64,000 bases of DNA from NCBI RefSeq assembly GCF_017565645.3, contig NZ_CP086136.1, positions 3,145,501 to 3,209,500 on the forward strand. Direction: 5' to 3'. The notes under the pieces are model-generated. The model was not told where the DNA came from, ran no database searches, and worked only from the letters and a program-made list of their open reading frames with translations. Source of the stretch: Bradyrhizobium barranii subsp. barranii (lineage in GTDB: Bacteria > Pseudomonadota > Alphaproteobacteria > Rhizobiales > Xanthobacteraceae). Shown one piece after another: positions 34,860 to 46,817 of this stretch. Both the position numbers and the translations under genes were made by a program. Position 1 is the stretch's first letter, and every line of letters begins with the position of its first letter.

Positions 34860-35177
34860 ATGAAATTCCGTCCGCTCCATGACCGCGTCGTGGTCAAGCG
34901 CATAGAGGCCGAAGACAAGACAGCCGGTGGCATCATCATTCCGGACACCGCCAAGGAGAAGCCCTCCCAGGGCGAAGTCATCGCCGTCGGCCCCGGTGGC
35001 CGCGACGAAGCCGGCAAGCTGATCCCGATCGACCTGAAGGTCGGCGACCGCGTGCTGTTCGGCAAGTGGTCCGGCACTGAAGTCAAGATCGACGGCGTCG
35101 ACCTGCTGATCATGAAGGAAAGCGACATCATGGGCGTCCTCACGGATCTGCCGGCCACCAAGAAGAAGGCCGCGTAA
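34860..35177 (+). CDS. groES: Co-chaperonin GroES
   Basis: A 105-aa GroES. It forms the heptameric lid of Gro[22 protein letters not shown], the mobile loop around [20 protein letters not shown] and [19 protein letters not shown] are all typical. AGGGAGG at 34848-34854 is a strong ribosome site 5 nt before the ATG. I see no CIRCE element and no convincing sigma-32 or NifA site upstream. Confidence 0.97.
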   Translation: MKFRPLHDRVVVKRIEAEDKTAGGIIIPDTAKEKPSQGEVIAVGPGGRDEAGKLIPIDLKVGDRVLFGKWSGTEVKIDGVDLLIMKESDIMGVLTDLPATKKKAA

Positions 35178-35216
35178 GCGCCAGCCGGTTTTCCTTACCC
35201 TGAGGATTCGGCGTAG

Positions 35217-36977
<1,761 letters not shown>

Positions 36978-37197
36978 GTCAACCCGCTCATGGCCGAACG
37001 GCAGACAAGGGAAGGGATGGCCGATTTCCAGGAGGCAGAAGCGACGATCTGCTCACAGGAAAGGGGCAGTTCAGAACCGCATGCGCACTCCGCAGTCCGG
37101 CAAACCCTTCCAGGGAAGCTTCTCCTCGTTTGCCGAGACGCCGAGGTGAGACTGCTGTTCTATCGGCCTCGACTGCGAACGGCCTTCCCAAGTGAAA

Positions 37198-37220
37198 AGC
37201 CCGGCCGCGAGGGCCGGGCT
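37198..37220 (+). terminator. Hairpin downstream of groEL
   Basis: AGCCCGGCC-GCGA-GGGCCGGGCT (with one looped base) lies 220 bp after groEL in an otherwise gene-free stretch (36978-37560). No U-run follows on the plus strand, but AAAA precedes it, so it would also work leftward. Confidence 0.45.
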
Positions 37221-37560
37221 GATCGGTAATATATTCAAGTCAGGCAATGCAGGAATAAAGCGGGGAGAGGCGTCGCCGTCTGTTCGAAAAGGAACACCTG
37301 AACCGATTATTGGTACCGCCCGCGCTCAACTGCGAAAGGCGGAGAATCTCACAAAGGCCCTGCATTTCCAGCAGCATCAAGGGTGCAGATACTCGCCGTG
37401 GCGCGCTGGCATCAGACTGCAGCGAGCCGGCGCATCAAGCCATCCCGAAGGTATCCCTACGCGAGTGCAGTGAGCAATTTGGTACAGACGCCGATCCCTC
37501 GACGTGTCTAGCCTCCTTAACCGGTGAAGCTCAACATACCTCTAAATCAAGGCGAAGATC

Positions 37561-37944
37561 ATGGAAATCTCCAGGGAGACGAAAGCTGCCGTGCGGCCGG
37601 CACTGTGGGGAGCCGTGGCCGGAGCAATTGCTCTGGCAATCGTGGGTTTCAGCTGGGGCGGCTGGGTGACGGGTGGGGCCGCCGAGACGCTCGCGAGGAA
37701 TAGTGCTGCGACGGCTGTCGTCACAGCTCTCACACCCATCTGCGTTGAGAAGTTTCGACAAGCCGCTGATGCGTCGGAAAACCTGGTCGCAATGAAGAAG
37801 ACGACCTATGCGTGGGATCAGAGCAAGTTCGTCGAAAAAGGCGGTTGGGCCACGATGCCGGGAAGCACTGAGCCAAATTCAGCCGTTGCGAAAGCTTGTG
37901 CCGAATCGCTTGGTAGCAAGAAAGCTGTGGAGCTGCGCGGATAG
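37561..37944 (+). CDS. Hypothetical protein with one N-terminal membrane segment
   Basis: A 127-aa protein: short cytoplasmic start (MEISRETKAAVRP), one strong membrane helix (ALWGAVAGAIALAIVGFSWG, about residues 14-33), then a periplasmic or membrane-proximal domain with two cysteines (TPICVEKFRQ, AKACAESLG). I recall similar unknown proteins in Bradyrhizobium but no function. Confidence 0.7.
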   Translation: MEISRETKAAVRPALWGAVAGAIALAIVGFSWGGWVTGGAAETLARNSAATAVVTALTPICVEKFRQAADASENLVAMKKTTYAWDQSKFVEKGGWATMPGSTEPNSAVAKACAESLGSKKAVELRG

Positions 37945-38229
37945 TCAGGCAAGTCGCGCGGCGGAAATCTGCGCATAGACGCGCCGGCCCCTAGACACGT
38001 CTGCATCTTGCGCAGTGGAAGGGGGCTCCTGCAAAGCAGACCAGGCAGTCGTCGCCAGATGGTCAAGCATCAAATTCGTCGTATCTACTTTGAACGGAGA
38101 ACTCGATGGGACGAAATCCCTGAAGCCCAGGTCGAGCCGAGCGCTTCCCCTCGTCATTTCAGTTCCCGATTTGCCGCACGCCACGCGGCCTTCCAACGGG
38201 TGAACATCCTTTCAATTGTGGTAGTATGA

Positions 38230-38940
38230 TTGCGTGTTAATGGTCCAGCGAACGAGAGTCCTGCCTTGGTGAAAGCGGCGAAGGACTTTGATCCCAGAGC
38301 ATTCCTTGCCAAGGTCGGGGCCGGGAAATCGATCTCGAAAGTTGGCAAAGGTCGGAGCGTGTTCGTGCAGGGAGATGCCGCGGACGCGGTATTCTACATT
38401 CAAGAGGGAAAGATCAAGCTCACGGTCGTTTCGGACCAAGGCAAGGAAGCCGTCGTTGGGATTTTGGAGCCCGGACAATTCTTTGGCGAGGGCTGCCTCA
38501 ATGGTCATCCATTGCGTCTTGCCACGACTACGGCAATGGAGTCCTGTGTCATCACGAGAATATCGAAGACGGCGATGACTACAGCGCTCGAAGGCAAGCC
38601 GAAGTTCTCTCAATTGTTCATGGCGTATTTGCTCGCGCGCAATAGCCGGATTGAAGAAGACCTGATCGACCAACTCTTCAATTCGAGCGAGAAACGCTTG
38701 GCGCGCCTGCTGCTTCTGCTGGCGAACTTCGGCAAGGAAGCCAGCTCGCAGCCCATTGGCGTCAATATCAGCCAGGAAACGCTGGCCGAAATGATCGGTA
38801 CGACCCGATCACGGGTCAGCTTCTTCATGAACAAGTTCCGGAAGCTTGGCTTCATCAGCTACAATGGAAAGATCGAGGTCCATAGCTCGCTTCTGAACGC
38901 GGTTCTGCGCGACAAACCCGAGATAGACCGGAAGAACTGA
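38230..38940 (+). CDS. Crp/Fnr-family transcriptional regulator
   Basis: A cyclic-nucleotide-binding fold (FVQGDAADAVFYIQEGKIKL, GILEPGQFFGEGCLNG) plus a C-terminal winged HTH (VNISQETLAEMIGTTRSRVS, FFMNKFRKLGFISYNG). It lacks the N-terminal cysteine cluster of oxygen-sensing Fnr, so it is not an Fe-S sensor. The frame opens at TTG 38230. GTG at 38269 (VKAAKDFDPRAFLAK) matches family starts better. No adjacent gene tells its targets. Confidence 0.88.
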   Translation: MRVNGPANESPALVKAAKDFDPRAFLAKVGAGKSISKVGKGRSVFVQGDAADAVFYIQEGKIKLTVVSDQGKEAVVGILEPGQFFGEGCLNGHPLRLATTTAMESCVITRISKTAMTTALEGKPKFSQLFMAYLLARNSRIEEDLIDQLFNSSEKRLARLLLLLANFGKEASSQPIGVNISQETLAEMIGTTRSRVSFFMNKFRKLGFISYNGKIEVHSSLLNAVLRDKPEIDRKN

Positions 38941-39783
38941 CCGCCGCGCGGCCAAACCGAGCGCCGGGCCAAACGCGGGACATTAGCCCACTCGAATAGC
39001 GGATCAGGGCGGCAGTTCGTCGCGGACCGAGCCTCCCTCGTTCTCCCATCGTGACAGAGCGGTTGCGCTCGATCTCGCATCGCCAGGCGTGTCCTTTTTC
39101 AAAGGCAGCTTGTTGCGACCGATTTCATTGTTGCGCCTGTGATCCGTCAAAAAGACGAAGCCGGCCCGCCAGGTGTTGAATTTACGCCTTCCTCAGCGCT
39201 GGCCGAAACCTTAACGAGCTCGCCGGACGCGGTCGCTCTTGCGCGATGCTGCTGAGATTTGGACATATGCAGAGCCCTTTCGTTGGAAGTCTCCGCGCAC
39301 TCCGGCCAATCTCGACGGTTGACCAAGGTGGACTTAAATGTGGGGATCGAAGCGATGAATAGCGAGCCCTCGGCATAAATAAGATTGCCAGAGGAGCGCA
39401 CGGATCGCTTTGCCGTGCGTCCAATCGTGCCGCGCGGCAAAAGAGCTGCTGTAGCGGATTGTAGTGAGAAACAATTCACTGCCATCTTCGACGACATCGT
39501 AGTTGCGAGCGATGGAGTCGGCAGCAATTGGCGGCGAGGAGCACGCGCCCGGCAGCGTCCGACCAATCCCTCAGGCGCGGCAATGATGCTGACAGACAGA
39601 GACACCGTAATCGCGTCCCGGCGCTGGTTCGCACCCAAGCTTCTGATCTATCGACCAGTGGGATTCGCTGCCGGATGGTAAGACAAGCTGTCCTTGCTTC
39701 ATTTGGAAATGGCGCAGTCCGCTGCCCGTTGAAGAGAGATCGGGCAGCGACGGCGGCACGGTGGGGCCGTTGGCGATTGATGA
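38941..39783. other. 843-bp stretch without a clear gene
   Basis: Several overlapping open frames exist (for example 39147-39638 on the minus strand) but none has a ribosome site, recognisable domain or protein-like composition. I see no RNA gene or repeat. Confidence 0.5.
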
Positions 39784-40740
39784 TCAACTCGGCGTTCGCG
39801 GCTTGCTGCTGTTTGATGATGGGCCGCCTGATGCTTGCCGTTCCTTCGCTTCGTAATATTCGGCTGAGAATTTGATGGACCATCGCGCGAAGAACGAACG
39901 CAATTCCTGAGTGGGCTTCTCGACGCCGAAATGCTCTGCGACATGCGCCTCGCGCAACCACCTCACCGCCGACGTGAGGCCGGCAATGCGCTCGAGCCTC
40001 TCAACCGCTGCGGTCCCGGCGATCTCTGCCTGCCGATAGCGAAGGCCGACCTTTCTGATCACATGCACGCGCTTGATGATGTCGTAGCCCTTGAAGACGA
40101 GCTGAACGAGTGGATGCTTTCTGGCCTGCGGCCAGGCTGCCGGATAGACCGGTAGCACCAGAAGCTTGCTCTTCGCGATGACCGTTGCGAGCGGATGCAG
40201 GAGTTGCATCCAGGCTGGCCAGGACGTGACCTTGGCAAACAATACCGCGTGCATCGCCGTCGCCGCACCGAAAGAGATCGGCAGCCAAAGGACCGCGCAC
40301 AGGATCACGAGCAATGCGGCGTTCGGCGTGAGATGCCGGCATGTTCTGAACACCCATGCCATGCCGCCTTCAAAGGCATCATGTATGGCTTGTTCGAACG
40401 CCCGATAGCTGATCTTCCGCCGGAACCACAACCAGTTTCGGCGAATCGATCTACCCCACTGTCGACGCTTCGCCGCGGACAGGGGAAGGAAGCGCACCGC
40501 TCCATCGATGACGGCAACGATGACATCGCCGACAAGCCTGGCTGCGAAGAGCGGAAGCCAGACAATCTGCATTGCAAAGGGGAAGGCGTAGTCGAGCATC
40601 CGCATCAAGATCGAAAGAACGAAACGCAGGATCTTGTTCGTGACGAGCGCGACAACAACAAGTGGGATGATAATCACATCGTCGAGCGCACCGCGAAAGC
40701 GGTTTTCCTCGGTCCATGCCGGGTGACGACCATCGGTCAC
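39784..40740 (-). CDS. Hypothetical membrane protein, 318 aa
   Basis: Several hydrophobic segments: DDVIIIPLVVVALVTNKILR (about 20-39), YAFPFAMQIVWLPLFAARLV (51-70), LLVILCAVLWLPISFGAATA (145-165), with a re-entrant or fourth segment near 180-200. The C-terminal 100 residues are cytoplasm-like and end in a Ser/Pro-rich tail. Similar proteins occur in rhizobia, without known function. It is monocistronic. Confidence 0.7.
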   Translation of the reverse strand: MTDGRHPAWTEENRFRGALDDVIIIPLVVVALVTNKILRFVLSILMRMLDYAFPFAMQIVWLPLFAARLVGDVIVAVIDGAVRFLPLSAAKRRQWGRSIRRNWLWFRRKISYRAFEQAIHDAFEGGMAWVFRTCRHLTPNAALLVILCAVLWLPISFGAATAMHAVLFAKVTSWPAWMQLLHPLATVIAKSKLLVLPVYPAAWPQARKHPLVQLVFKGYDIIKRVHVIRKVGLRYRQAEIAGTAAVERLERIAGLTSAVRWLREAHVAEHFGVEKPTQELRSFFARWSIKFSAEYYEAKERQASGGPSSNSSKPRTPS

Positions 40741-41022
40741 GGTGCACCGTCCGGGCTGAGTGCCGGCTCAGACTAGCACATTGCGCGCTCGAGGGGGGCC
40801 TCAGGTGCCGGTCGTCAGGCGACAGCGAGCACTCCGCATAAGGGACCAGTTCGCATGACCCGCGTTAACCCTGTCTCTGATCTTGTCCGGTCGCCGCGCC
40901 GGCTGGTTCGGTTCTGCCGCCAAGCCGCCTTATTGGATGTCTGCAATTGGTCTCCGATTTACGGGAGCTTATTTTTCGGCAGGCTTTGAACGAGGCGTCG
41001 CGTTCGGGAAGCGTGAAATCAG

Positions 41023-41490
41023 ATGAAGGCGGCTCTCATCCTCGTTGGCTTCAGTACACTCGCGGTGATGGAGCTTGAGACGGCGCCGCGCATGACCAAG
41101 CCCGTGAACGCGCCACCTGTTCAGGCGACCGTCGGGTTGCGCGTCTCAGCCGATACGCTGACGACGGCAGACCGGCTCGGGACCCCGCACATGCACATGC
41201 AATTTGAGGCGCCTCCGCAGCCGGTCTCCTTGAGCGAACCGATGCCTCCGCCGGATCAAACAGCGAATGTTGCGCCAGAGCCTTTGAAGATCATCGCGCC
41301 ACACCAGCGCACCGCAAGCGGGAGAAAATTCGCGGTCATGCTGCCCAGACCTCGGCCCGTGCAGGGAACGTCCAAGGCATTTGCGAATGCCAAGCGCGCC
41401 AAGCCAGTCGCGGAGGTCAAGCCCTGCCGGTCAGGTGTCTTCGATGGCCTGTTCAAGGCATTGAACCTGTCAACGGGATGTCAGAGCTAG
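41023..41490 (+). CDS. Hypothetical exported protein, 155 aa
   Basis: A short hydrophobic N-terminus (MKAALILVGFSTLAVME) suggests a signal or anchor. The rest is Pro/Ala-rich and low in secondary structure (PPPDQTANVAPEPLKI), with two Cys near the C-terminus (KPCRSG, STGCQS). The family is unknown. The 282 bp upstream hold nothing I can name. Confidence 0.55.
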   Translation: MKAALILVGFSTLAVMELETAPRMTKPVNAPPVQATVGLRVSADTLTTADRLGTPHMHMQFEAPPQPVSLSEPMPPPDQTANVAPEPLKIIAPHQRTASGRKFAVMLPRPRPVQGTSKAFANAKRAKPVAEVKPCRSGVFDGLFKALNLSTGCQS

Positions 41491-41537
41491 CCCCAAGATA
41501 CCTCTCCATCGGCGATATCGTTTCCGCCACGCCGGGT

Positions 41538-42530
41538 TCACGCGGCCACGGTATCAATCGAGCGGCGTATCACCTGGCGCACCTCCGCATTCGACAGGAA
41601 CAGGTCGTGGTTGATAACGCCCCAGCCTGCCTCGGACGCATCGACCACGCGCACCCCGAGCCCTTCGATGGCGGTCTTCTCGGCAGCGCCGACCCGTGTC
41701 ATCCCACCAGCGAGTTGCCCCGACAACGCCAGCGCGCGGTCGTTCGTTGCGGCGATGACGGTGATCTTGCGCGAAAGCGGACCGATGCGGTTGATCGACG
41801 ACGAGAATACGTCCATGTCGATGTCCGGCGCGGCGAACACCACGGCCCCGATCCTGCCCGCAACGGCGTCACCGGATCGCGCATAGAGCTGGCGCAGGCT
41901 TTCGAGCGTCAGCATGGTTCCCATGCTGTGAGCGACGATGTGGACGCGGCCGGCGTTTGAACTCGTCACGACAGATTGCAGCACGCGTTCGAAGCCATCG
42001 CGGGACCACATTGCGCTGTCGCGGTCATAGGCGTAGTCGAACAGTCCTGCCTTCGAGGGCCAGGAGAATACCATCGTCTGGCCGCGGAACCTGATGCCAT
42101 CGGAGAGATGCGCAGCATCGAGCGCCGCTGTCTCGAACGTCTGCTTGAAGCCGTGCACGTAGATCAGGACGTCTGGTCCGCCGCCGGCCTGCGCGACAAG
42201 ACTGCCGACATCGCCCGATACCGGCTCGACCCCATCAAGACGCCAATCGTCAAGTCCCGCTGCAGCCAGAGAAAAACGGCTGTCACCAGGCGCCACAAGC
42301 TTCGCTCGTGCGACGGTCATCGTAGAAGCCCGCTCCGGCCCGAACCACGGCTTCGACCGGCCGCCGTTCACTGGCTTACGCGTGGTTACGACGAGCAACG
42401 TAGGGTCGACCGAGAGCGATGAAGCGTCGTAGCGTGCGCCGGTAGCACCCAAGCTGGCGCATCCGCCCAGCGCGACAACGCAGGCTGAGGACGCAAGCCC
42501 GCCAAAGAGCGCACGGCGGGACGCAATCAC
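41538..42530 (-). CDS. DUF900-like alpha/beta hydrolase lipoprotein
   Basis: A 330-aa protein. The N-terminus ASRRALFGGLASSACVVALGGC combines an Arg pair with a lipobox (LGGC), so export and lipid anchoring are likely. The hydrolase core has DVLIYVHGFKQTFE, the nucleophile elbow VHIVAHSMGT (Ser in HSMG), VFAAPDIDMDVF and a late His in WGVINHDLFLS. This matches the DUF900 family of uncharacterised esterase-like proteins. I chose GTG at 42530; an ORF extension to 42695 has no signal-like start. Confidence 0.75.
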   Translation of the reverse strand: MIASRRALFGGLASSACVVALGGCASLGATGARYDASSLSVDPTLLVVTTRKPVNGGRSKPWFGPERASTMTVARAKLVAPGDSRFSLAAAGLDDWRLDGVEPVSGDVGSLVAQAGGGPDVLIYVHGFKQTFETAALDAAHLSDGIRFRGQTMVFSWPSKAGLFDYAYDRDSAMWSRDGFERVLQSVVTSSNAGRVHIVAHSMGTMLTLESLRQLYARSGDAVAGRIGAVVFAAPDIDMDVFSSSINRIGPLSRKITVIAATNDRALALSGQLAGGMTRVGAAEKTAIEGLGVRVVDASEAGWGVINHDLFLSNAEVRQVIRRSIDTVAA

Positions 42531-42794
42531 TTCGTGTTGCACTAAACGTCGGATGATCACGCAGAACCTTTGGGAACTGCCCCCTGAAGGAGCCCGCCCC
42601 TGCGCGCGTTCCTGAATGATGATGGCGGCGAGAATAAGGGCGGGGCGCGCCACGCCGCTTGTTCCAAATGCGGATTGAAATCGTCGAATAATCAAACAGG
42701 TTTTGGTTCCGCCATGCGGAGGTTCGATCCCTCACTGGCCTAGTCAGGTCGCAACCCGACGGATGCGCCGGGCTGCCAGCTGGATTCGGCCAAC

Positions 42795-44045
42795 TCAGGA
42801 CTTCGTGGGGCTGCGGACCGCCACGCCGGGATCGATCGTCTGCGACGGTAGGCGGCGTTCGGCGGGGCGCGCGACCAGCAGATAGAGAACCAGAGCGAGC
42901 AGCGACGTTGCCGCCATCACCGCCGTCATCGACAACGCGGTCCGCCCGTCGAAGCGAAGTGCGACCAGCCCGCTCGATATTGCGCCGGCGGTCAGCTGAA
43001 TGCTTCCGGCGGCAGCGCTGACGGCGCCCGCGATCTCCGGGAGACGCTGCATCGTCGCGCTCATCACGTTCGGCACGCTGAACCCGAAGCCGAGTGCGAC
43101 CGCCATCAGCAGCGCGACCACGAGTGACGTGGGCATCCAGCCGGCCAATGTCATCGCGAGCAGGGCGGTGCTGGCGGCGGCCGACAGCGTCAGCCCGGTT
43201 GTGAGCATGCGCGCCGACTCTACGCCGCGCCGGCCGAGCTGGCCGTCGAGAAAGGCGCCGACCATGACGGCCCCCGAGCATGCGCTGAAGATCAGCCCAT
43301 ATTGCTCGGGGCGCAGTCCGATGGCGCCGACGAAGAACAGCGAGGCGCCGGTGACGTAGGCAAACACGGTCGCGCCGCCCGCGGCGCCGACCAGGATGAA
43401 AGGCAACGACACCGGATGCATCAGCACCTGGCGGTAGCTGTCGATGACAGCTGAAAGCCCCAGGCGGCCGGCGCGGTCGGTCGTCGCAGTCTCCGCGAAG
43501 CGAAACATCACCACGACCAGCAGCATGAGACCGATCCCCGCCTGGACGGCATAGATCGATCGCCAGCCGGCGATCGCCAGCAGGGCGGCGCCGGCCGTCG
43601 GTGCGATCACGGTCGCGACATTGACCGTGACCATGACGTTGGCGATCTTGCCTCGCGCGGCGTTGCCGTCGAAGAGATCGCGAATGATGGCAAAGGTCGT
43701 TGCGGTGGCGGCGGCGCCGATGCCCTGGACGAAGCGGCCCAGCAACAGAACCGGCAGCGAGGACGCTTTCGCACAGGCAAGGCTTGCGGCGACGAACAAT
43801 ACGAGGCCGAATGCCAGAATCGGCTTGCGGCCCAGGCGGTCGGAGATAGGTCCGTAGATCAGCGGCGCGGTGGCGAGGCTGAGCATGAAGGCGCTCATGG
43901 TCAGCCCGACATCCGACGCGCTCGCGTCGAGCGTCGCGCCGGTCGCGGCCAGCGCCGGCAGATTGATGTCGATGCCGGAATAGGGCACGGCCGCCAGAAA
44001 ACCGAGCAGCAGCGTGAAGGCGAAGGATGCGGGGTCGATTTGCAT
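42795..44045 (-). CDS. MFS transporter, Bcr/CflA drug-export type
   Basis: A 416-aa transporter with 12 predicted membrane helices. Motif A between helices 2 and 3 is GPISDRLGRKPILAFGL, and SGIDINLPALAATGATLD is typical of the Bcr/CflA branch. It would expel a small molecule in exchange for protons. I chose the ATG at 44045 (MQIDPASF), with upstream ATGs also possible. It is 84 nt downstream of a glycosyltransferase on the same strand, so the two may modify and export one compound. Confidence 0.88.
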   Translation of the reverse strand: MQIDPASFAFTLLLGFLAAVPYSGIDINLPALAATGATLDASASDVGLTMSAFMLSLATAPLIYGPISDRLGRKPILAFGLVLFVAASLACAKASSLPVLLLGRFVQGIGAAATATTFAIIRDLFDGNAARGKIANVMVTVNVATVIAPTAGAALLAIAGWRSIYAVQAGIGLMLLVVVMFRFAETATTDRAGRLGLSAVIDSYRQVLMHPVSLPFILVGAAGGATVFAYVTGASLFFVGAIGLRPEQYGLIFSACSGAVMVGAFLDGQLGRRGVESARMLTTGLTLSAAASTALLAMTLAGWMPTSLVVALLMAVALGFGFSVPNVMSATMQRLPEIAGAVSAAAGSIQLTAGAISSGLVALRFDGRTALSMTAVMAATSLLALVLYLLVARPAERRLPSQTIDPGVAVRSPTKS

Positions 44046-44129
44046 GGACAGATTTCCGGTTCCGGCTTGATCGATGTGCATGAGGTGATGGAGGTGCGGT
44101 CGCCCGCCCTCCATCGCCGCGTTCGGCGA

Positions 44130-45476
44130 TTACGCGCGCCGTTCGGCGCGCCGCCCCCGGGTTGCCGCCATCGCTCCGGTGTGCGAGCTCTCTTCGGCCA
44201 CGAGCTCGCCGATGACCCGGAGGATTTCGGCCCGCGTGTCGATCCCGGCAAATTCGTCCGCGATCTGCGAGGCTCGCGACTGGAAGCGGGATTGATCGAG
44301 CACTGTCCGCACCGCGTCGCGCAACGCCTTCGGTGTCGGCTCGTTGGTCGCGAGGTTGATGCCGACCCCGGACCATGCGACCCGCGCGTTGACGTCGGCC
44401 TTGTCTTCGGTCAGCCCCGCGGTGACCAGCGGGATGCCGAAGCTCATGGCCTGGTTGACGCTGCCATAACCGCCATTGGTGACGAGCACGTCGACGTTCG
44501 GCAGCAGCCATTCGAACGGCAGATAGCTGGCGATGCGCGCGTTCGACGGAATCTTGCCGGGGATGGCGTCAACCGGGCGGCCGCCTGCCGTCGCGATCAC
44601 CAGGATGTCTTTCTCGTCCGCGAGGGCCGCCAGCGTCGGGGCAACCAGCAGATTGAAATTGTGATTGGCCACCGTTCCCTGCGTCACCAGAACGATCTTG
44701 CGCGATCCGTCGAGCTCTTCGGCCCAGGGCGGCGGCGGGACCTGGTTGGCGATGATCGGCGGGGTGCCGACGAAATGCACTGAGGGCGGAATCTCGCGAG
44801 GAAATTCGAAGCTTGGCACCGACAATTGCAGATAGGCATCCCCGAGAGCGACCACAGAATGGAACATCGGCATCGCGATCGGCCCGACCCCGAGGGACTT
44901 CAACGCCCGGTTCAGGCGCAGTGACACCGGCTGATCGACTGCCGCATCAAATTCCCGCGCCATGGCCGCATAGCGATCGCGCTCCTCGTCGCTCTTTGCC
45001 GGCGGCAGACCGAGGAAATTGGGCGCGCCGTCCTCGCGCGCCCAATGCAGAAAGGAGGTCCCGCAGAGCGCGATGGGAGGCCGCTGCGAGCGCGGTCCGA
45101 GCAGCATCGGCAGCACACCGAACAGCATGTCGTCGGCGACAATGATGTCGGCGGGGAATTGCCGCAAGATTTGCAGCAGCCCCTGGTGCTGGGCCGGAAT
45201 GGCGTCGACGAAGATGCGCTCGCAAGCAACACGGAACCACTCCAATCCCGGCGGGATGGTCTTGAGTTCGGGGAACCGCGAGAAGACGTCGTTCGGATCA
45301 AAGTCCGCGTCCTCGGGAAGGGGAAAGAATTTGACGCCGCTGGCTTCGACGCGGGCACGAAAGGCGGTGCCCGTCAGGAAAGCGATCTCGTGGCCATCGC
45401 CACGCAGGATTTGCGTGATCGCCAGCATCGGATTGAGATGACCCGTCGCCGGTGTCGAAGCGATAAGAATCTTCAT
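44130..45476 (-). CDS. GT1-family glycosyltransferase (macrolide/zeaxanthin type)
   Basis: A 448-aa GT-B fold enzyme that would move a sugar from a UDP-sugar to a small lipophilic acceptor. The N-terminus is MKILIASTPATGHLNPMLAI with the acceptor-side His in TGHLNP. The C-terminal donor signature is DVLVTNGGYGSVNQAMSFGI, PLVTAGLTEDKADVN. An AGAGGT ribosome site precedes the ATG. The substrate cannot be told from sequence. The upstream intergenic region, shared with the divergent cytochrome gene, contains a perfect vir-box-like site. Confidence 0.88.
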   Translation of the reverse strand: MKILIASTPATGHLNPMLAITQILRGDGHEIAFLTGTAFRARVEASGVKFFPLPEDADFDPNDVFSRFPELKTIPPGLEWFRVACERIFVDAIPAQHQGLLQILRQFPADIIVADDMLFGVLPMLLGPRSQRPPIALCGTSFLHWAREDGAPNFLGLPPAKSDEERDRYAAMAREFDAAVDQPVSLRLNRALKSLGVGPIAMPMFHSVVALGDAYLQLSVPSFEFPREIPPSVHFVGTPPIIANQVPPPPWAEELDGSRKIVLVTQGTVANHNFNLLVAPTLAALADEKDILVIATAGGRPVDAIPGKIPSNARIASYLPFEWLLPNVDVLVTNGGYGSVNQAMSFGIPLVTAGLTEDKADVNARVAWSGVGINLATNEPTPKALRDAVRTVLDQSRFQSRASQIADEFAGIDTRAEILRVIGELVAEESSHTGAMAATRGRRAERRA

Positions 45477-45685
45477 GTGAGTTGACCTCTTGATGATCGA
45501 TGCGCGGTCGCCCCAGAGCGTCCGGTCGAGTGAGAGGCAATTGAAGCGATCGCCGTTACGCCAAGACTTCCGGCGGCAGCGAAAATGGTTACGGCGGCAA
45601 CGCATCGTGGCGCTGCCAAGGCCGGGCAAAAAAGTTCGGTGCGAAACCGGTGACATCCTGCCAGCAGCGATGATGCTGGCACAGG

Positions 45686-45699
45686 ATTACAATTGTAAC
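45686..45699. promoter_or_regulatory. Vir-box-like site between glycosyltransferase and cytochrome c genes
   Basis: ATTACAATTGTAAC matches every fixed position of the Agrobacterium vir box as I recall it (RYTNCAATTGNAAY). It sits in the 390-bp divergent region 45477-45866, with another CAATTG core at 45538-45543. A VirG-like regulator is encoded 1.5 kb away. Confidence 0.55.
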
Positions 45700-45866
45700 G
45701 CGAGCGGCGGGCGATGAAACGGCACGGAAACACCGCGCTGTTAATCCGGCAGACCTCCGCATGGCACACCTTCGCAGATATTGGCGCGTTGGCGTCGGCC
45801 GAAATTCATTTTTGACGATCCGGATGTCGCGCGGCATCGGTCGCGCCCAATTCATTGAGGACTGGC

Positions 45867-46817
45867 ATGGAAAATATTGTCGCCCTGATTGCGATGGTTG
45901 CGTTCATCGCGTTTCTGGCCTGGCTGGGCGTTCGCGCCTCCCGGACGAAATCTGCTCTGGCGAAGTGGAGCGGCATGGTGCTGACGGCCGTGCTGGCCGT
46001 CTCAGTGTTCGGCGTCGCCGCTTTGACCGCGGTCGGTATCGTCCGGCAACACGCCCGCTCCGCACCGGTCCCGGATGTGAAAATCGAGGCGACACCGGAC
46101 CAGATTGCCCGAGGCATGGCCGTGGCCGACGGCTTTTGCGCCGCATGTCACTCGCAGACCGGGACGCTGACCGGCGGCGGCGATGTGGCCAAGGATCTCC
46201 CGATTCCCATCGGCTCGTTCGTGCCGGCCAATCTCACGCCCGCCGGCGTCTTGAAGAATTGGTCCGATGGCGAGATCTTTCGTGCCATTCGCAACGGGAT
46301 CGACGTGAGGGGGCGCTGGCTGGCGATCATGTCCTTCACCAATGCCGGCCGGCTCAGTGACGACGACACCAAGGCCGTGATCGCCTACATCCGCAGCCTG
46401 CCCGCGAGCGGTGCGCAGACCCCGGATCCGCCGGATCGCTTCAGCCTGCTGGGCATCGTGATGCTGGGCGCCGGACTGTTGCCGGATGCGAAGCCCGTCT
46501 TCACCGGCGTGATCACCGCGCCGCCGAAGGCGCCGACGGCGCTGTATGGCAAGTACCTGCTGTCCTATCAGGATTGCCGCGAATGCCACGGCAGGGATCT
46601 CGGCGGCGGCGTGCCGGGACAATTGCCGCCGCTCGGACCGGACCTCGGTATCGTCAAGAACTGGAGCCTTGCGCAATTCGTCGACACCATGCGCACAGGC
46701 GTTGATCCGAACGGGCATCGGCTCGGCGAGCAGATGCCGTGGCGGCCGATCGGGCGGATGGATGACGACGATCTCGCCGCGATCTACCAGTACCTGTTGG
46801 CTCTGCCGGGCTCCTGA
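45867..46817 (+). CDS. Di-haem cytochrome c, membrane-anchored
   Basis: A 316-aa protein with two hydrophobic segments at the N-terminus (about residues 4-20 and 35-57) and two cytochrome c domains. The haem sites are CAACH near 91-95 and CRECH near 236-240, each followed by a candidate Met ligand. It resembles the gluconate/alcohol dehydrogenase type of electron-accepting cytochrome. GAGG lies 8 nt before the ATG at 45867. Redox partners are not adjacent, but the di-haem peroxidase at 48670 may be in the same regulon. Confidence 0.88.
   Translation: MENIVALIAMVAFIAFLAWLGVRASRTKSALAKWSGMVLTAVLAVSVFGVAALTAVGIVRQHARSAPVPDVKIEATPDQIARGMAVADGFCAACHSQTGTLTGGGDVAKDLPIPIGSFVPANLTPAGVLKNWSDGEIFRAIRNGIDVRGRWLAIMSFTNAGRLSDDDTKAVIAYIRSLPASGAQTPDPPDRFSLLGIVMLGAGLLPDAKPVFTGVITAPPKAPTALYGKYLLSYQDCRECHGRDLGGGVPGQLPPLGPDLGIVKNWSLAQFVDTMRTGVDPNGHRLGEQMPWRPIGRMDDDDLAAIYQYLLALPGS

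Noticed and set aside
42705..42752. tRNA-like T-arm (GAGGTTCGATCCCTC)
   Set aside because: No acceptor, D or anticodon arm can be drawn around it, so it is at most a short relic.
42376..44511. 711-aa minus-strand ORF
   Set aside because: Arg/Gly-rich shadow of the MFS transporter and glycosyltransferase genes in another frame.
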